Shown: positions 37,174 to 50,874 of the stretch, in pieces
How the letters are laid out: each line of letters begins with the position of its first letter
Position numbering within the stretch: the first letter of the stretch is position 1
NCBI GenBank assembly: GCA_950022655.1
Contig: OX465589.1
Coordinates: 32,341,970 to 32,405,969 of the forward strand
DNA: 64,000 nucleotides
Direction: 5' to 3'
Source of the DNA: Alentia gelatinosa
Taxonomy: Eukaryota > Annelida > Polychaeta > Phyllodocida > Polynoidae
The notes under the pieces: generated by a model
What the model was told of the DNA's origin: nothing
Databases searched by the model: none
What the model saw: only the letters and a program-made list of their open reading frames with translations
Made by a program: the position numbers and the translations under genes

Positions 37174-38930
37174 ACTGACGCTGGGTGACTATGATAAGAA
37201 CTAACGTTTTAATTGACAGGTCCTGCCACCTGGTGTATTATGTGAAACCAGGTTCCTCACTACATTCATAACGCCCTTAACATGCCCTCTTCCTGTCAGA
37301 CTCAGTGGTCTAGAGGTAGTGTCAGCAAGGGAAACCTATGGTTGAGAGTTCAATCCCCTTCCATGCAGAGCGGGTTTTTTTTCAAGAGTCATGGGTGAGA
37401 CAGTTAGGCTGGGTGAGACAGACTCAGGCAGAGTGAGACAGACTCAGGCAGGGTGAGACAGACTCGGGAAGGGTGAGTTGAGACAGACTCAGGCAGGGTG
37501 AGACAGACTCTGGCAGGATGATGAGAGACAGACTCAGGCAGGGTATAAAAGATACGGGCAGGGCGAGATAGGCTTGGGCAGGGTGATGAGAAACAGACTT
37601 GGACAATGTGAGACAGACATGGGCAGGATAATGTGAGACAAACTGGGGCAGGGTGAGACAGAGTCAGGCAGGGTGAGACAGACTCAGGAAGGGTGAGGTG
37701 AGACAGAGTCAGGCAGGGTGAGACAGACTTGGGCAGGGTGATGAGAGACAGACTCAGGCAGGGTATGACAGACTTGGGTAGAGCGACATAGACTTGAGCA
37801 GAGTGATGAGAGACAGACTGGGGCAGGGTGAGACAGACTCACACAGGATGAGACAGACTCAGACAGGGTGAGACAGACTCGGGCAGGGTTAGGTAATACA
37901 GACTCAGGCAGGGTGAAACAGACTCGGTCAGGGTGAAGGGAGACAGACAGAGGGAGGGTATAACAGACATGGGCAGTTTCAGGTTAGACAGACTAGGGTA
38001 GGTCGAGACAGACTGGGGCAGGGTAAGTTGAGACAGACTGGGACAGGGTGAGAAAGACATGGGCAGGATAATGAGAGACAGACTGGGGCAGGGTTAGACA
38101 GAGTCAGGCAGGGTGAGACAGACTCGGGAAGGGTGAGACAATCTCGGGCAGGGTGATGAGAGACAGACTCAGGGAGGGTATGACAGACTCGGGCAGGCCT
38201 ACTTAATTGGTCGCTAGTTTATGCAGCGACCTTGATATTGACTGCACTTGTTACTGATAGATTGGCCATCAACCCCTGTCTGTGCTGAGCTCCTCACTCT
38301 CAGTCGGATAGATTGACGTGCCGTACCGTACGCAGAATTTAACTCAGTCGCCCAAATTATCATAGCCCAAGACATCTAAGGATGATACGTACCAAATGCG
38401 GATATTCACTTCCAGTTAGAATTCAGCCATGAGACTTTAACACCAGTTAGGGACACATATAACCTACGATCACCTAAAATATGAAGAAAATCGGCCAATT
38501 AGATCTAACGATATTCGTGTTTGAATCTGGTTGTATCAAATGCTGCTCTGGTGGCCAGTGTAGGCCTACTTAATTGGTCGCTAGTTTATGCAGCGACCTT
38601 GATATTGACTGCACTTGTTACTGATAGATTGGCCATCAACCCCTGTCTGTGCTGAGCTCCTCACTCTCAGTCGAATAGATTGATGGGCCTTACCTTACGC
38701 AGAATTTAACTGACTGTCGTCCAAATTATCATAGCCCAAGACATCTGAGGATGATGCGTACCAAATGCGGAAATTCACTTCCCGTTGGAATATGGCCATG
38801 AAACTTTAACACCAGTTAGGGACACATATAACCTACGATCACCTAAAATATGAAGAAAATCGGCCGCTTGGATCTAACGACATTCACGTTTGAATATGGT
38901 TGTATCAAATGCTGCTGTGGTGGCCAGTGT
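37174..38930 (+). repeat. Satellite unit 22
   Basis: The unit is 1,757 bp: Pol III core at 37306-37382, A at 38195-38561, B at 38562-38930. D has AAAGATACGGG. It carries A-del2 and B-gtgg. Confidence 0.96.
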
Positions 38931-40689
38931 ACTGACGCTGGGTGACTATGATAAGAACTAACGTTTTAATTGACAGGTCCTGCCACCTGGTGTATTATGT
39001 GAAACCAGGTTCCTCACTACATTCATAACGCCCTTAACATGCCCTCTTCCTGTCAGACTCAGTGGTCTAGAGGTAGTGTCAGCAAGGGAAACCTATGGTT
39101 GAGAGTTCAATCCCCTTCCATGCAGAGCGTTTTTTTTTTCAAGAGTCATGGGTGAGACAGTTAGGCTGGGTGAGACAGACTCAGGCAGAGTGAGACAGAC
39201 TCAGGCAGGGTGAGACAGACTCGGGAAGGGTGAGTTGAGACAGACTCAGGCAGGGTGAGACAGACTCTGGCAGGATGATGAGAGACAGACTCAGGCAGGG
39301 TATAAAAGACACGGGCAGGGCGAGATAGGCTTGGGCAGGGTGATGAGAAACAGACTTGGACAATGTGAGACAGACATGGGCAGGATAATGTGAGACAAAC
39401 TGGGGCAGGGTGAGACAGAGTCAGGCAGGGTGAGACAGACTCAGGAAGGGTGAGGTGAGACAGAGTCAGGCAGGGTGAGACAGACTTGGGCAGGGTGATG
39501 AGAGACAGACTCAGGCAGGGTATGACAGACTTGGGTAGAGCGACATAGACTTGAGCAGAGTGATGAGAGACAGACTGGGGCAGGGTGAGACAGACTCACA
39601 CAGGATGAGACAGACTCAGACAGGGTGAGACAGACTCGGGCAGGGTTAGGTAATACAGACTCAGGCAGGGTGAAACAGACTCGGTCAGGGTGAAGGGAGA
39701 CAGACAGAGGGAGGGTATAACAGACATGGGCAGTTTCAGGTTAGACAGACTAGGGTAGGTCGAGACAGACTGGGGCAGGGTAAGTTGAGACAGACTGGGA
39801 CAGGGTGAGAAAGACATGGGCAGGATAATGAGAGACAGACTGGGGCAGGGTTAGACAGAGTCAGGCAGGGTGAGACAGACTCGGGAAGGGTGAGACAATC
39901 TCGGGCAGGGTGATGAGAGACAGACTCAGGGAGGGTATGACAGACTCGAACAGGCCTACTTAATTGGTCGCTAGTTTATGCAGCGACCTTGATATTGACT
40001 GCACTTGTTACTGATAGATTGGCCATCAACCCCTGTCTGTGCTGAGCTCCTCACTTTCAGTCGGATAGATTGACGTGCCGTACCGTACGCAGAATTTAAC
40101 TCACTGTCGCCCAAATTATCATAGCCCAAGACATCTAAGGATGATACGTACCAAATGCGGATATTCACTTCCAGTTAGAATTCAGCCATGAGACTTTAAC
40201 ACCAGTTAGGGACACATATAACCTACGATCACCTAAAATATGAAGAAAATCGGCCAATTAGATCTAACGATATTCGTGTTTGAATCTGGTTGTATCAAAT
40301 GCTGCTCTGAAGGCCAGTGTAGGCCTACTTAATTGGTCGCTAGTTTATGCAGCGACCTTGATATTGACTGCACTTGTTACTGATAGATTGGCCATCAACC
40401 CCTGTCTGTGCTGAGCTCCTCACTCTCAGTCGGATAAATTGACGTGCCGTACCGTACGCAGAATTTAACTGACTGTCGTCCAAATTATCATAGCCCAAGA
40501 CATCTGAGGATGATGCGTACCAAATGCGGAAATTCACTTCCCGTTGGAATATGGCCATGAAACTTTAACACCAGTTAGGGACACATATAACCTACGATCA
40601 CCTAAAATATGAAGAAAATCGGCCGCTTGGATCTAACGACATTCACGTTTGAATATGGTTGTATCAAATGCTGCTCTGGTGGCCAGTGT
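38931..40689 (+). repeat. Satellite unit 23
   Basis: The unit is 1,759 bp: Pol III core at 39063-39139 with ten Ts, A at 39952-40320, B at 40321-40689. D ends in CTCGAACAGG. It carries A-K with private GCTCTGAAGGCC, and hybrid-B with GGATAAATTG. Confidence 0.96.
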
Positions 40690-42448
40690 ACTGACGCTGG
40701 GTGACTATGATAAGAACTAACGTTTTAATTGACAGGTCCTGCCACCTGGTGTATTATGTGAAACCAGGTTCCTCACTACATTCATAACGCCCTTAACATG
40801 CCCTCTTCCTGTCAGACTCAGTGGTCTAGAGGTAGTGTCAGCAAGGGAAACCTATGGTTGAGAGTTCAATCCCCTTCCATGCAGAGCGGGTTTTTTTTCA
40901 AGAGTCATGGGTGAGACAGTTAGGCTGGGTGAGACAGACTCAGGCAGAGTGAGACAGACTCAGGCAGGGTGAGACAGACTCGGGAAGGGTGAGTTGAGAC
41001 AGACTCAGGCAGGGTGAGACAGACTCTGGCAGGATGATGAGAGACAGACTCAGGCAGGGTATAAAAGATACGGGCAGGGCGAGATAGGCTTGGGCAGGGT
41101 GATGAGAAACAGACTTGGACAATGTGAGACAGACATGGGCAGGATAATGTGAGACAAACTGGGGCAGGGTGAGACAGAGTCAGGCAGGGTGAGACAGACT
41201 CAGGAAGGGTGAGGTGAGACAGAGTCAGGCAGGGTGAGACAGACTTGGGCAGGGTGATGAGAGACAGACTCAGGCAGGGTATGACAGACTTGGGTAGAGC
41301 GACATAGACTTGAGCAGAGTGATGAGAGACAGACTGGGGCAGGGTGAGACAGACTCACACAGGATGAGACAGACTCAGACAGGGTGAGACAGACTCGGGC
41401 AGGGTTAGGTAATACAGACTCAGGCAGGGTGAAACAGACTCGGTCAGGGTGAAGGGAGACAGACAGAGGGAGGGTATAACAGACATGGGCAGTTTCAGGT
41501 TAGACAGACTAGGGTAGGTCGAGACAGACTGGGGCAGGGTAAGTTGAGACAGACTGGGACAGGGTGAGAAAGACATGGGCAGGATAATGAGAGACAGACT
41601 GGGGCAGGGTTAGACAGAGTCAGGCAGGGTGAGACAGACTCGGGAAGGGTGAGACAATCTCGGGCAGGGTGATGAGAGACAGACTCAGGGAGGGTATGAC
41701 AGACTCGGGCAGGCCTACTTAATTGGTCGCTAGTTTATGCAGCGACCTTGAAATTGACTGCAATTGTTACTGATAGATTGGCCATCAACCCCTGTCTGTG
41801 CTGAGCTCCTCACTCTCAGTCGGATAGATTGACGTGCCGTACCGTACGCAGAATTTAACTCACTGTCGCCCAAATTATCATAGCCCAAGACATCTAAGGA
41901 TGATACGTACCAAATGCGGATATTCACTTCCAGTTAGAATTCAGCCATGAGACTTTAACACCAGTTAGGGACACATATAACCTACGATCACCTAAAATAT
42001 GAAGAAAATCGGCCAATTAGATCTAACGATATTCGTGTTTGAATCTGGTTGTAACAAATGCTGCTCTGGTGGCCAGTGTAGGCCTACTTAATTGGTCGCT
42101 AGTTTATGCAGCGACCTTGATATTGACTGCACTTGTTACTGATAGATTGGCCATCAACCCCTGTCTGTGCTGAGCTCCTCACTCGCAGTCGAATAGATTG
42201 ATGGGCCTTACCTTACGCAGAATTTAACTGACTGTCGTCCAAATTATCATAGCCCAAGACATCTGAGGATGATGCGTACCAAATGCGGAAATTCACTTCC
42301 CGTTGGAATATGGCCATGAAACTTTAACACCAGTTAGGGACACATATAACCTACGATCACCTAAAATATGAAGAAAATCGGCCGCTTGGATCTAACGACA
42401 TTCACGTTTGAATATGGTTGTATCAAATGCTGCTCTGGTGGCCAGTGT
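40690..42448 (+). repeat. Satellite unit 24
   Basis: The unit is 1,759 bp: Pol III core at 40822-40898, A at 41711-42079, B at 42080-42448. D has AAAGATACGGG. It carries A-aatt, and B has CTCGCAGTCG. It matches unit 5 at every marker except the T run. Confidence 0.96.
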
Positions 42449-44207
42449 ACTGACGCTGGGTGACTATGATAAGAACTAACGTTTTAATTGACAGGTCCTG
42501 CCACCTGGTGTATTATGTGAAACCAGGTTCCTCACTACATTCATAACGCCCTTAACATGCCCTCTTCCTGTCAGACTCAGTGGTCTAGAGGTAGTGTCAG
42601 CAAGGGAAACCTATGGTTGAGAGTTCAATCCCCTTCCATGCAGAGCGGGTTTTTTTTCAAGAGTCATGGGTGAGACAGTTAGGCTGGGTGAGACAGACTC
42701 AGGCAGAGTGAGACAGACTCAGGCAGGGTGAGACAGACTCGGGAAGGGTGAGTTGAGACAGACTCAGGCAGGGTGAGACAGACTCTGGCAGGATGATGAG
42801 AGACAGACTCAGGCAGGGTATAAAAGACACGGGCAGGGCGAGATAGGCTTGGGCAGGGTGATGAGAAACAGACTTGGACAATGTGAGACAGACATGGGCA
42901 GGATAATGTGAGACAAACTGGGGCAGGGTGAGACAGAGTCAGGCAGGGTGAGACAGACTCAGGAAGGGTGAGGTGAGACAGAGTCAGGCAGGGTGAGACA
43001 GACTTGGGCAGGGTGATGAGAGACAGACTCAGGCAGGGTATGACAGACTTGGGTAGAGCGACATAGACTTGAGCAGAGTGATGAGAGACAGACTGGGGCA
43101 GGGTGAGACAGACTCACACAGGATGAGACAGACTCAGACAGGGTGAGACAGACTCGGGCAGGGTTAGGTAATACAGACTCAGGCAGGGTGAAACAGACTC
43201 GGTCAGGGCGAAGGGAGACAGACAGAGGGAGGGTATAACAGACATGGGCAGTTTCAGGTTAGACAGACTAGGGTAGGTCGAGACAGACTGGGGCAGGGTA
43301 AGTTGAGACAGACTGGGACAGGGTGAGAAAGACATGGGCAGGATAATGAGAGACAGACTGGGGCAGGGTTAGACAGAGTCAGGCAGGGTGAGACAGACTC
43401 GGGAAGGGTGAGACAATCTCGGGCAGGGTGATGAGAGACAGACTCAGGGAGGGTATGACAGACTCGGGCAGGCCTACTTAATTGGTCGCTAGTTTATGCA
43501 GCGACCTTGATATTGACTGCACTTGTTACTGATAGATTGGCCATCAACCCCTGTCTGTGCTGAGCTCCTCACTCTCAGTCGGATAGATTGACGTGCCGTA
43601 CCGTACGCAGAATTTAACTCACTGTCGCCCAAATTATCATAGCCCAAGACATCTAAGGATGATACGTACCAAATGCGGATATTCACTTCCAGTTAGAATT
43701 CAGCCATGAGACTTTAACACCAGTTAGGGACACATATAACCTACGATCACCTAAAATATGAAGAAAATCGGCCAATTAGATCTAACGATATTCGTGTTTG
43801 AATCTGGTGCTATCAAATGCTGCTCTGGTGGCCAGTGTAGGCCTACTTAATTGGTCGCTAGTTTATGCAGCGACCTTGATATTGACTGCACTTGTTACTG
43901 ATAGATTGGCCATCAACCCCTGTCTGTGCTGAGCTCCTCACTCTCAGTCGAATAGATTGATGGGCCTTACCTTACGCAGAATTTAACTGACTGTCGTCCA
44001 AATTATCATAGCCCAAGACATCTGAGGATGATGCGTACCAAATGCGGAAATTCACTTCCCGTTGGAATATGGCCATGAAACTTTAACACCAGTTAGGGAC
44101 ACATATAACCTACGATCACCTAAAATATGAAGAAAATCGGCCGCTTGGATCTAACGACATTCACGTTTGAATATGGTTGTATCAAATGCTGCTGTGGTGG
44201 CCAGTGT
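42449..44207 (+). repeat. Satellite unit 25
   Basis: The unit is 1,759 bp: Pol III core at 42581-42657, A at 43470-43838, B at 43839-44207. D has CAGGGCGAAGGG near 43208, shared only with unit 36. It carries A-gct and B-gtgg. Confidence 0.96.
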
Positions 44208-45228
44208 ACTGACGCTGGGTGACTATGATAAGAACTAACGTTTTAATTGACAGGTCCTGCCACCTGGTGTATTATGTGAAACCAGGTTCCTCACTACATT
44301 CATAACGCCCTTAACATGCCCTCTTCCTGTCAGACTCAGTGGTCTAGAGGCAGTGTCAGCAAGGGAAACCTATGGTTGAGAATTCAATCCCCTTCAATGC
44401 AGAGCGGGTTTTTTTTCAAGAGTCATGGGTGAGACAGTTAGGCTGGGTGAGACAGACTCAGGCAGAGTGAGACAGACTCAGGCAGGGTGAGACAGACTCG
44501 GGAAGGGTGAGTTGAGACAGACTCAGGCAGGGTGAGACAGACTCTGGCAGGATGATGAGAGACAGACTCAGGCAGGGTATAAAAGACACGGGCAGGGCGA
44601 GATAGGCTTGGGCAGGGTGATGAGAAACAGACTTGGACAATGTGAGACAGACATGGGCAGGATAATGTGAGACAAACTGGGGCAGGGTGAGACAGAGTCA
44701 GGCAGGGTGAGACAGACTCAGGAAGGGTGAGGTGAGACAGAGTCAGGCAGGGTGAGACAGACTTGGGCAGGGTGATGAGAGACAGACTCAGGCAGGGTAT
44801 GACAGACTTGGGTAGAGCGACATAGACTTGAGCAGAGTGATGAGAGACAGACTGGGGCAGGGTGAGACAGACTCACACAGGATGAGACAGACTCAGACAG
44901 GGTGAGACAGACTCGGGCAGGGTTAGGTAATACAGACTCAGGCAGGGTGAAACAGACTCGGTCAGGGTGAAGGGAGACAGACAGAGGGAGGGTATAACAG
45001 ACATGGGCAGTTTCAGGTTAGACAGACTAGGGTAGGTCGAGACAGACTGGGGCAGGGTAAGTTGAGACAGACTGGGACAGGGTGAGAAAGACATGGGCAG
45101 GATAATGAGAGACAGACTGGGGCAGGGTTAGACAGAGTCAGGCAGGGTGAGACAGACTCGGGAAGGGTGAGACAATCTCGGGCAGGGTGATGAGAGACAG
45201 ACTCAGGGAGGGTATGACAGACTCGGGC
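43839..45228 (+). repeat. First copy of a 1,390-bp tandem duplication (B+C+D)
   Basis: B of unit 25, C and D of unit 26. I see no difference when reading it against 45229-46618, including the linked C-eco changes. This makes it the closest pair of repeats in the window. Confidence 0.8.
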
Positions 45229-45597
45229 AGGCCTACTTAATTGGTCGCTAGTTTATGCAGCGACCTTGATATTGACTGCACTTGTTACTGATAGATTGGC
45301 CATCAACCCCTGTCTGTGCTGAGCTCCTCACTCTCAGTCGAATAGATTGATGGGCCTTACCTTACGCAGAATTTAACTGACTGTCGTCCAAATTATCATA
45401 GCCCAAGACATCTGAGGATGATGCGTACCAAATGCGGAAATTCACTTCCCGTTGGAATATGGCCATGAAACTTTAACACCAGTTAGGGACACATATAACC
45501 TACGATCACCTAAAATATGAAGAAAATCGGCCGCTTGGATCTAACGACATTCACGTTTGAATATGGTTGTATCAAATGCTGCTGTGGTGGCCAGTGT
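44208..45597 (+). repeat. Satellite unit 26, short unit with one module copy
   Basis: The unit is 1,390 bp, exactly 369 bp shorter than normal. Pol III core at 44340-44416 (C-eco), a complete D, then a single module at 45229-45597 that is B-type after its first 112 bases and ends in B-gtgg. Block A is absent. See the finding on the 1,390-bp duplication. Confidence 0.96.
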
Positions 45598-46618
45598 ACT
45601 GACGCTGGGTGACTATGATAAGAACTAACGTTTTAATTGACAGGTCCTGCCACCTGGTGTATTATGTGAAACCAGGTTCCTCACTACATTCATAACGCCC
45701 TTAACATGCCCTCTTCCTGTCAGACTCAGTGGTCTAGAGGCAGTGTCAGCAAGGGAAACCTATGGTTGAGAATTCAATCCCCTTCAATGCAGAGCGGGTT
45801 TTTTTTCAAGAGTCATGGGTGAGACAGTTAGGCTGGGTGAGACAGACTCAGGCAGAGTGAGACAGACTCAGGCAGGGTGAGACAGACTCGGGAAGGGTGA
45901 GTTGAGACAGACTCAGGCAGGGTGAGACAGACTCTGGCAGGATGATGAGAGACAGACTCAGGCAGGGTATAAAAGACACGGGCAGGGCGAGATAGGCTTG
46001 GGCAGGGTGATGAGAAACAGACTTGGACAATGTGAGACAGACATGGGCAGGATAATGTGAGACAAACTGGGGCAGGGTGAGACAGAGTCAGGCAGGGTGA
46101 GACAGACTCAGGAAGGGTGAGGTGAGACAGAGTCAGGCAGGGTGAGACAGACTTGGGCAGGGTGATGAGAGACAGACTCAGGCAGGGTATGACAGACTTG
46201 GGTAGAGCGACATAGACTTGAGCAGAGTGATGAGAGACAGACTGGGGCAGGGTGAGACAGACTCACACAGGATGAGACAGACTCAGACAGGGTGAGACAG
46301 ACTCGGGCAGGGTTAGGTAATACAGACTCAGGCAGGGTGAAACAGACTCGGTCAGGGTGAAGGGAGACAGACAGAGGGAGGGTATAACAGACATGGGCAG
46401 TTTCAGGTTAGACAGACTAGGGTAGGTCGAGACAGACTGGGGCAGGGTAAGTTGAGACAGACTGGGACAGGGTGAGAAAGACATGGGCAGGATAATGAGA
46501 GACAGACTGGGGCAGGGTTAGACAGAGTCAGGCAGGGTGAGACAGACTCGGGAAGGGTGAGACAATCTCGGGCAGGGTGATGAGAGACAGACTCAGGGAG
46601 GGTATGACAGACTCGGGC
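45229..46618 (+). repeat. Second copy of the 1,390-bp tandem duplication
   Basis: The module of unit 26 plus C and D of unit 27. It is followed by an A-F block at 46619, the type that normally follows a C-eco unit. Removing one copy restores the unit order seen at 15-16, 28-29 and 36-37. Confidence 0.8.
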
Positions 46619-47356
46619 AGGCCTACTTAATTGGTCGCTAGTTTATGCAGCGACCTTGATATTGACTGCACTTGTTACTGATAGATTGGCCATCAACCCC
46701 TGTCTGTGCTGAGCTCCTCACTCTCAGTCGGATAGATTGACGTGCCGTACCGTACGCAGAATTTAACTCACTGTCGCCCAAATTATCATAGCCCAAGACA
46801 TCTAAGGATGATACGTACCAAATGCGGAAATTCACTTCCAGTTAGAATTCAGCCATGAGACTTTAACACCAGTTAGGGACACATATAACCTACGATCACC
46901 TAAAATATGAAGAAAATCGGCCAATTAGATCTAACGATATTCGTGTTTGAATCTGGTTGTATCAAATGCTGCTCTGGTGGCCAGTGTAGGCCTACTTAAT
47001 TGGTCGCTAGTTTATGCAGCGACCTTGATATTGACTGCACTTGTTACTGATAGATTGGCCATCAACCCCTGTCTGTGCTGAGCTCCTCACTCTCAGTCGA
47101 ATAGATTGATGGGCCTTACCTTACGCAGAATTTAACTGACTGTCGTCCAAATTATCATAGCCCAAGACATCTGAGGATGATGCGTACCAAATGCGGAAAT
47201 TCACTTCCCGTTGGAATATGGCCATGAAACTTTAACACCAGTTAGGGACACATATAACCTACGATCACCTAAAATATGAAGAAAATCGGCCGCTTGGATC
47301 TAACGACATTCACGTTTGAATATGGTTGTATCAAATGCTGCTCTGGTGGCCAGTGT
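45598..47356 (+). repeat. Satellite unit 27
   Basis: The unit is 1,759 bp: Pol III core at 45730-45806 (C-eco), A at 46619-46987, B at 46988-47356. It carries A-F. Confidence 0.96.
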
Positions 47357-49115
47357 ACTGACGCTGGGTGACTATGATAAGAACTAACGTTTTAATTGAC
47401 AGGTCCTGCCACCTGGTGTATTATGTGAAACCAGGTTCCTCACTACATTCATAACGCCCTTAACATGCCCTATTCCTGTCAGACTCAGTGGTCTAGAGGT
47501 AGTGTCAGCAAGGGAAACCTATGGTTGAGAGTTCAATCCCCTTCCATGCAGAGCGGGTTTTTTTTCAAGAGTCATGGGTGAGACAGTTAGGCTGGGTGAG
47601 ACAGACTCAGGCAGAGTGAGACAGACTCAGGCAGGGTGAGACAGACTCGAGAAGAGTGAGTTGAGACAGACTCAGGCAGGGTGAGACAGACTCTGGCAGG
47701 ATGATGAGAGACAGACTCAGGCAGGGTATAAAAGACACGGGCAGGGCGAGATAGGCTTGGGCAGGGTGATGAGAAATAGACTTGGACAATGTGAGACAGA
47801 CATGGGCAGGATAATGTGAGACAAACTGGGGCAGGGTGAGACAGAGTCAGGCAGGGTGAGACAGACTCAGGAAGGGTGAGGTGAGACAGAGTCAGGCAGG
47901 GTGAGACAGACTTGGGCAGGGTGATGAGAGACAGACTCAGGCAGGGTATGACAGACTTGGGTAGAGCGACATAGACTTGAGCAGAGTGATGAGAGACAGA
48001 CTGGGGCAGGGTGAGACAGACTCACACAGGATGAGACAGACTCAGACAGGGTGAGACAGACTCGGGCAGGGTTAGGTAATACAGACTCAGGCAGGGTGAA
48101 ACAGACTCGGTCAGGGTGAAGGGAGACAGACAGAGGGAGGGTATAACAGACATGGGCAGTTTCAGGTTAGACAGACTAGGGTAGGTCGAGACAGACTGGG
48201 GCAGGGTAAGTTGAGACAGACTGGGACAGGGTGAGAAAGACATGGGCAGGATAATGAGAGACAGGCTGGGGCAGGGTTAGACAGAGTCAGGCAGGGTGAG
48301 ACAGACTCGGGAAGGGTGAGACAATCTCGGGCAGGGTGATGAGAGACAGACTCAGGGAGGGTATGACAGACTCGGGCAGGCCTACTTAATTGGTCGCTAG
48401 TTTATGCAGTGACCTTGATATTGACTGCACTTGTTACTGATAGATTGGCCATCAACCCCTGTCTGTGCTGAGCTCCTCACTCTCAGTCGGATAGATTGAC
48501 GTGCCGTACCGTACGCAGAATTTAACTCACTGTCGCCCAAATTATCATAGCCCAAGACATCTAAGGATGATACGTACCAAATGCGGATATTCACTTCCAG
48601 TTAGAATTCAGCCATGAGACTTTAACACCAGTTAGGGACACATATAACCTACGATCACCTAAAATATGAAGAAAATCGGCCAATTAGATCTAACGATATT
48701 CGTGTTTGAATCTGGTGCTATCAAATGCTGCTCTTGTGGCCAGTGTAGGCCTACTTAATTGGTCGCTAGTTTATGCAGCGACCTTGATATTGACTGCACT
48801 TGTTACTGATAGATTGGCCATCAACCCCTGTCTGTGCTGAGCTCCTCACTCTCAGTCGAATAGATTGATGGGCCTTACCTTACGCAGAATTTAACTGACT
48901 GTCGTCCAAATTATCATAGCCCAAGACATCTGAGGATGATGCGTACCAAATGCGGAAATTCACTTCCCGTTGGAATATGGCCATGAAACTTTAACACCAG
49001 TTAGGGACACATATAACCTACGATCACCTAAAATATGAAGAAAATCGGCCGCTTGGATCTAACGACATTCACGTTTGAATATGGTTGTATCAAATGCTGC
49101 TGTGGTGGCCAGTGT
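47357..49115 (+). repeat. Satellite unit 28
   Basis: The unit is 1,759 bp: Pol III core at 47489-47565, A at 48378-48746, B at 48747-49115. C has GCCCTATTCC. D has D-L, private GAGAAATAGAC and GAGACAGGCTGG. It carries A-gct with ATGCAGTGACC (hairpin stem change) and CTCTTGTGG; B-gtgg. Confidence 0.96.
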
Positions 49116-50874
49116 ACTGACGCTGGGTGACTATGATAAGAACTAACGTTTTAATTGACAGGTCCTGCCACCTGGTGTATTATGTGAAACCAGGTTCCTC
49201 ACTACATTCATAACGCCCTTAACATGCCCTCTTCCTGTCAGACTCAGTGGTCTAGAGGCAGTGTCAGCAAGGGAAACCTATGGTTGAGAATTCAATCCCC
49301 TTCAATGCAGAGCGGGTTTTTTTTCAAGAGTCATGGGTGAGACAGTTAGGCTGGGTGAGACAGACTCAGGCAGAGTGAGACAGACTCAGGCAGGGTGAGA
49401 CAGACTCGGGAAGGGTGAGTTGAGACAGACTCAGGCAGGGTGAGACAGACTCTGGCAGGATGATGAGAGACAGACTCAGGCAGGGTATAAAAGACACGGG
49501 CAGGGCGAGATAGGCTTGGGCAGGGTGATGAGAAACAGACTTGGACAATGTGAGACAGACATGGGCAGGATAATGTGAGACAAACTGGGGCAGGGTGAGA
49601 CAGAGTCAGGCAGGGTGAGACAGACTCAGGAAGGGTGAGGTGAGACAGAGTCAGGCAGGGTGAGACAGACTTGGGCAGGGTGATGAGAGACAGACTCAGG
49701 CAGGGTATGACAGACTTGGGTAGAGCGACATAGACTTGAGCAGAGTGATGAGAGACAGACTGGGGCAGGGTGAGACAGACTCACACAGGATGAGACAGAC
49801 TCAGACAGGGTGAGACAGACTCGGGCAGGGTTAGGTAATACAGACTCAGGCAGGGTGAAACAGACTCGGTCAGGGTGAAGGGAGACAGACAGAGGGAGGG
49901 TATAACAGACATGGGCAGTTTCAGGTTAGACAGACTAGGGTAGGTCGAGACAGACTGGGGCAGGGTAAGTTGAGACAGACTGGGACAGGGTGAGAAAGAC
50001 ATGGGCAGGATAATGAGAGACAGACTGGGGCAGGGTTAGACAGAGTCAGGCAGGGTGAGACAGACTCGGGAAGGGTGAGACAATCTCGGGCAGGGTGATG
50101 AGAGACAGACTCAGGGAGGGTATGACAGACTCGGGCAGGCCTACTTAATTGGTCGCTAGTTTATGCAGCGACCTTGATATTGACTGCACTTGTTACTGAT
50201 AGATTGGCCATCAACCCCTGTCTGTGCTGAGCTCCTCACTCTCAGTCGGATAGATTGACGTGCCGTACCGTACGCAGAATTTAACTCACTGTCGCCCAAA
50301 TTATCATAGCCCAAGACATCTAAGGATGATACGTACCAAATGCGGAAATTCACTTCCAGTTAGAATTCAGCCATGAGACTTTAACACCAGTTAGGGACAC
50401 ATATAACCTACGATCACCTAAAATATGAAGAAAATCGGCCAATTAGATCTAACGATATTCGTGTTTGAATCTGGTTGTATCAAATGCTGCTCTGGTGGCC
50501 AGTGTAGGCCTACTTAATTGGTCGCTAGTTTATGCAGCGACCTTGATATTGACTGCACTTGTTACTGATAGATTGGCCATCAACCCCTGTCTGTGCTGAG
50601 CTCCTCACTCTCAGTCGAATAGATTGATGGGCCTTACCTTACGCAGAATTTAACTGACTGTCGTCCAAATTATCATAGCCCAAGACATCTGAGGATGATG
50701 CGTACCAAATGCGGAAATTCACTTCCCGTTGGAATATGGCCATGAAACTTTAACACCAGTTAGGGACACATATAACCTACGATCACCTAAAATATGAAGA
50801 AAATCGGCCGCTTGGATCTAACGACATTCACGTTTGAATATGGTTGTATCAAATGCTGCTCTGGTGGCCAGTGT
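49116..50874 (+). repeat. Satellite unit 29
   Basis: The unit is 1,759 bp: Pol III core at 49248-49324 (C-eco), A at 50137-50505, B at 50506-50874. It carries A-F. It matches unit 27 at every marker. Confidence 0.96.
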
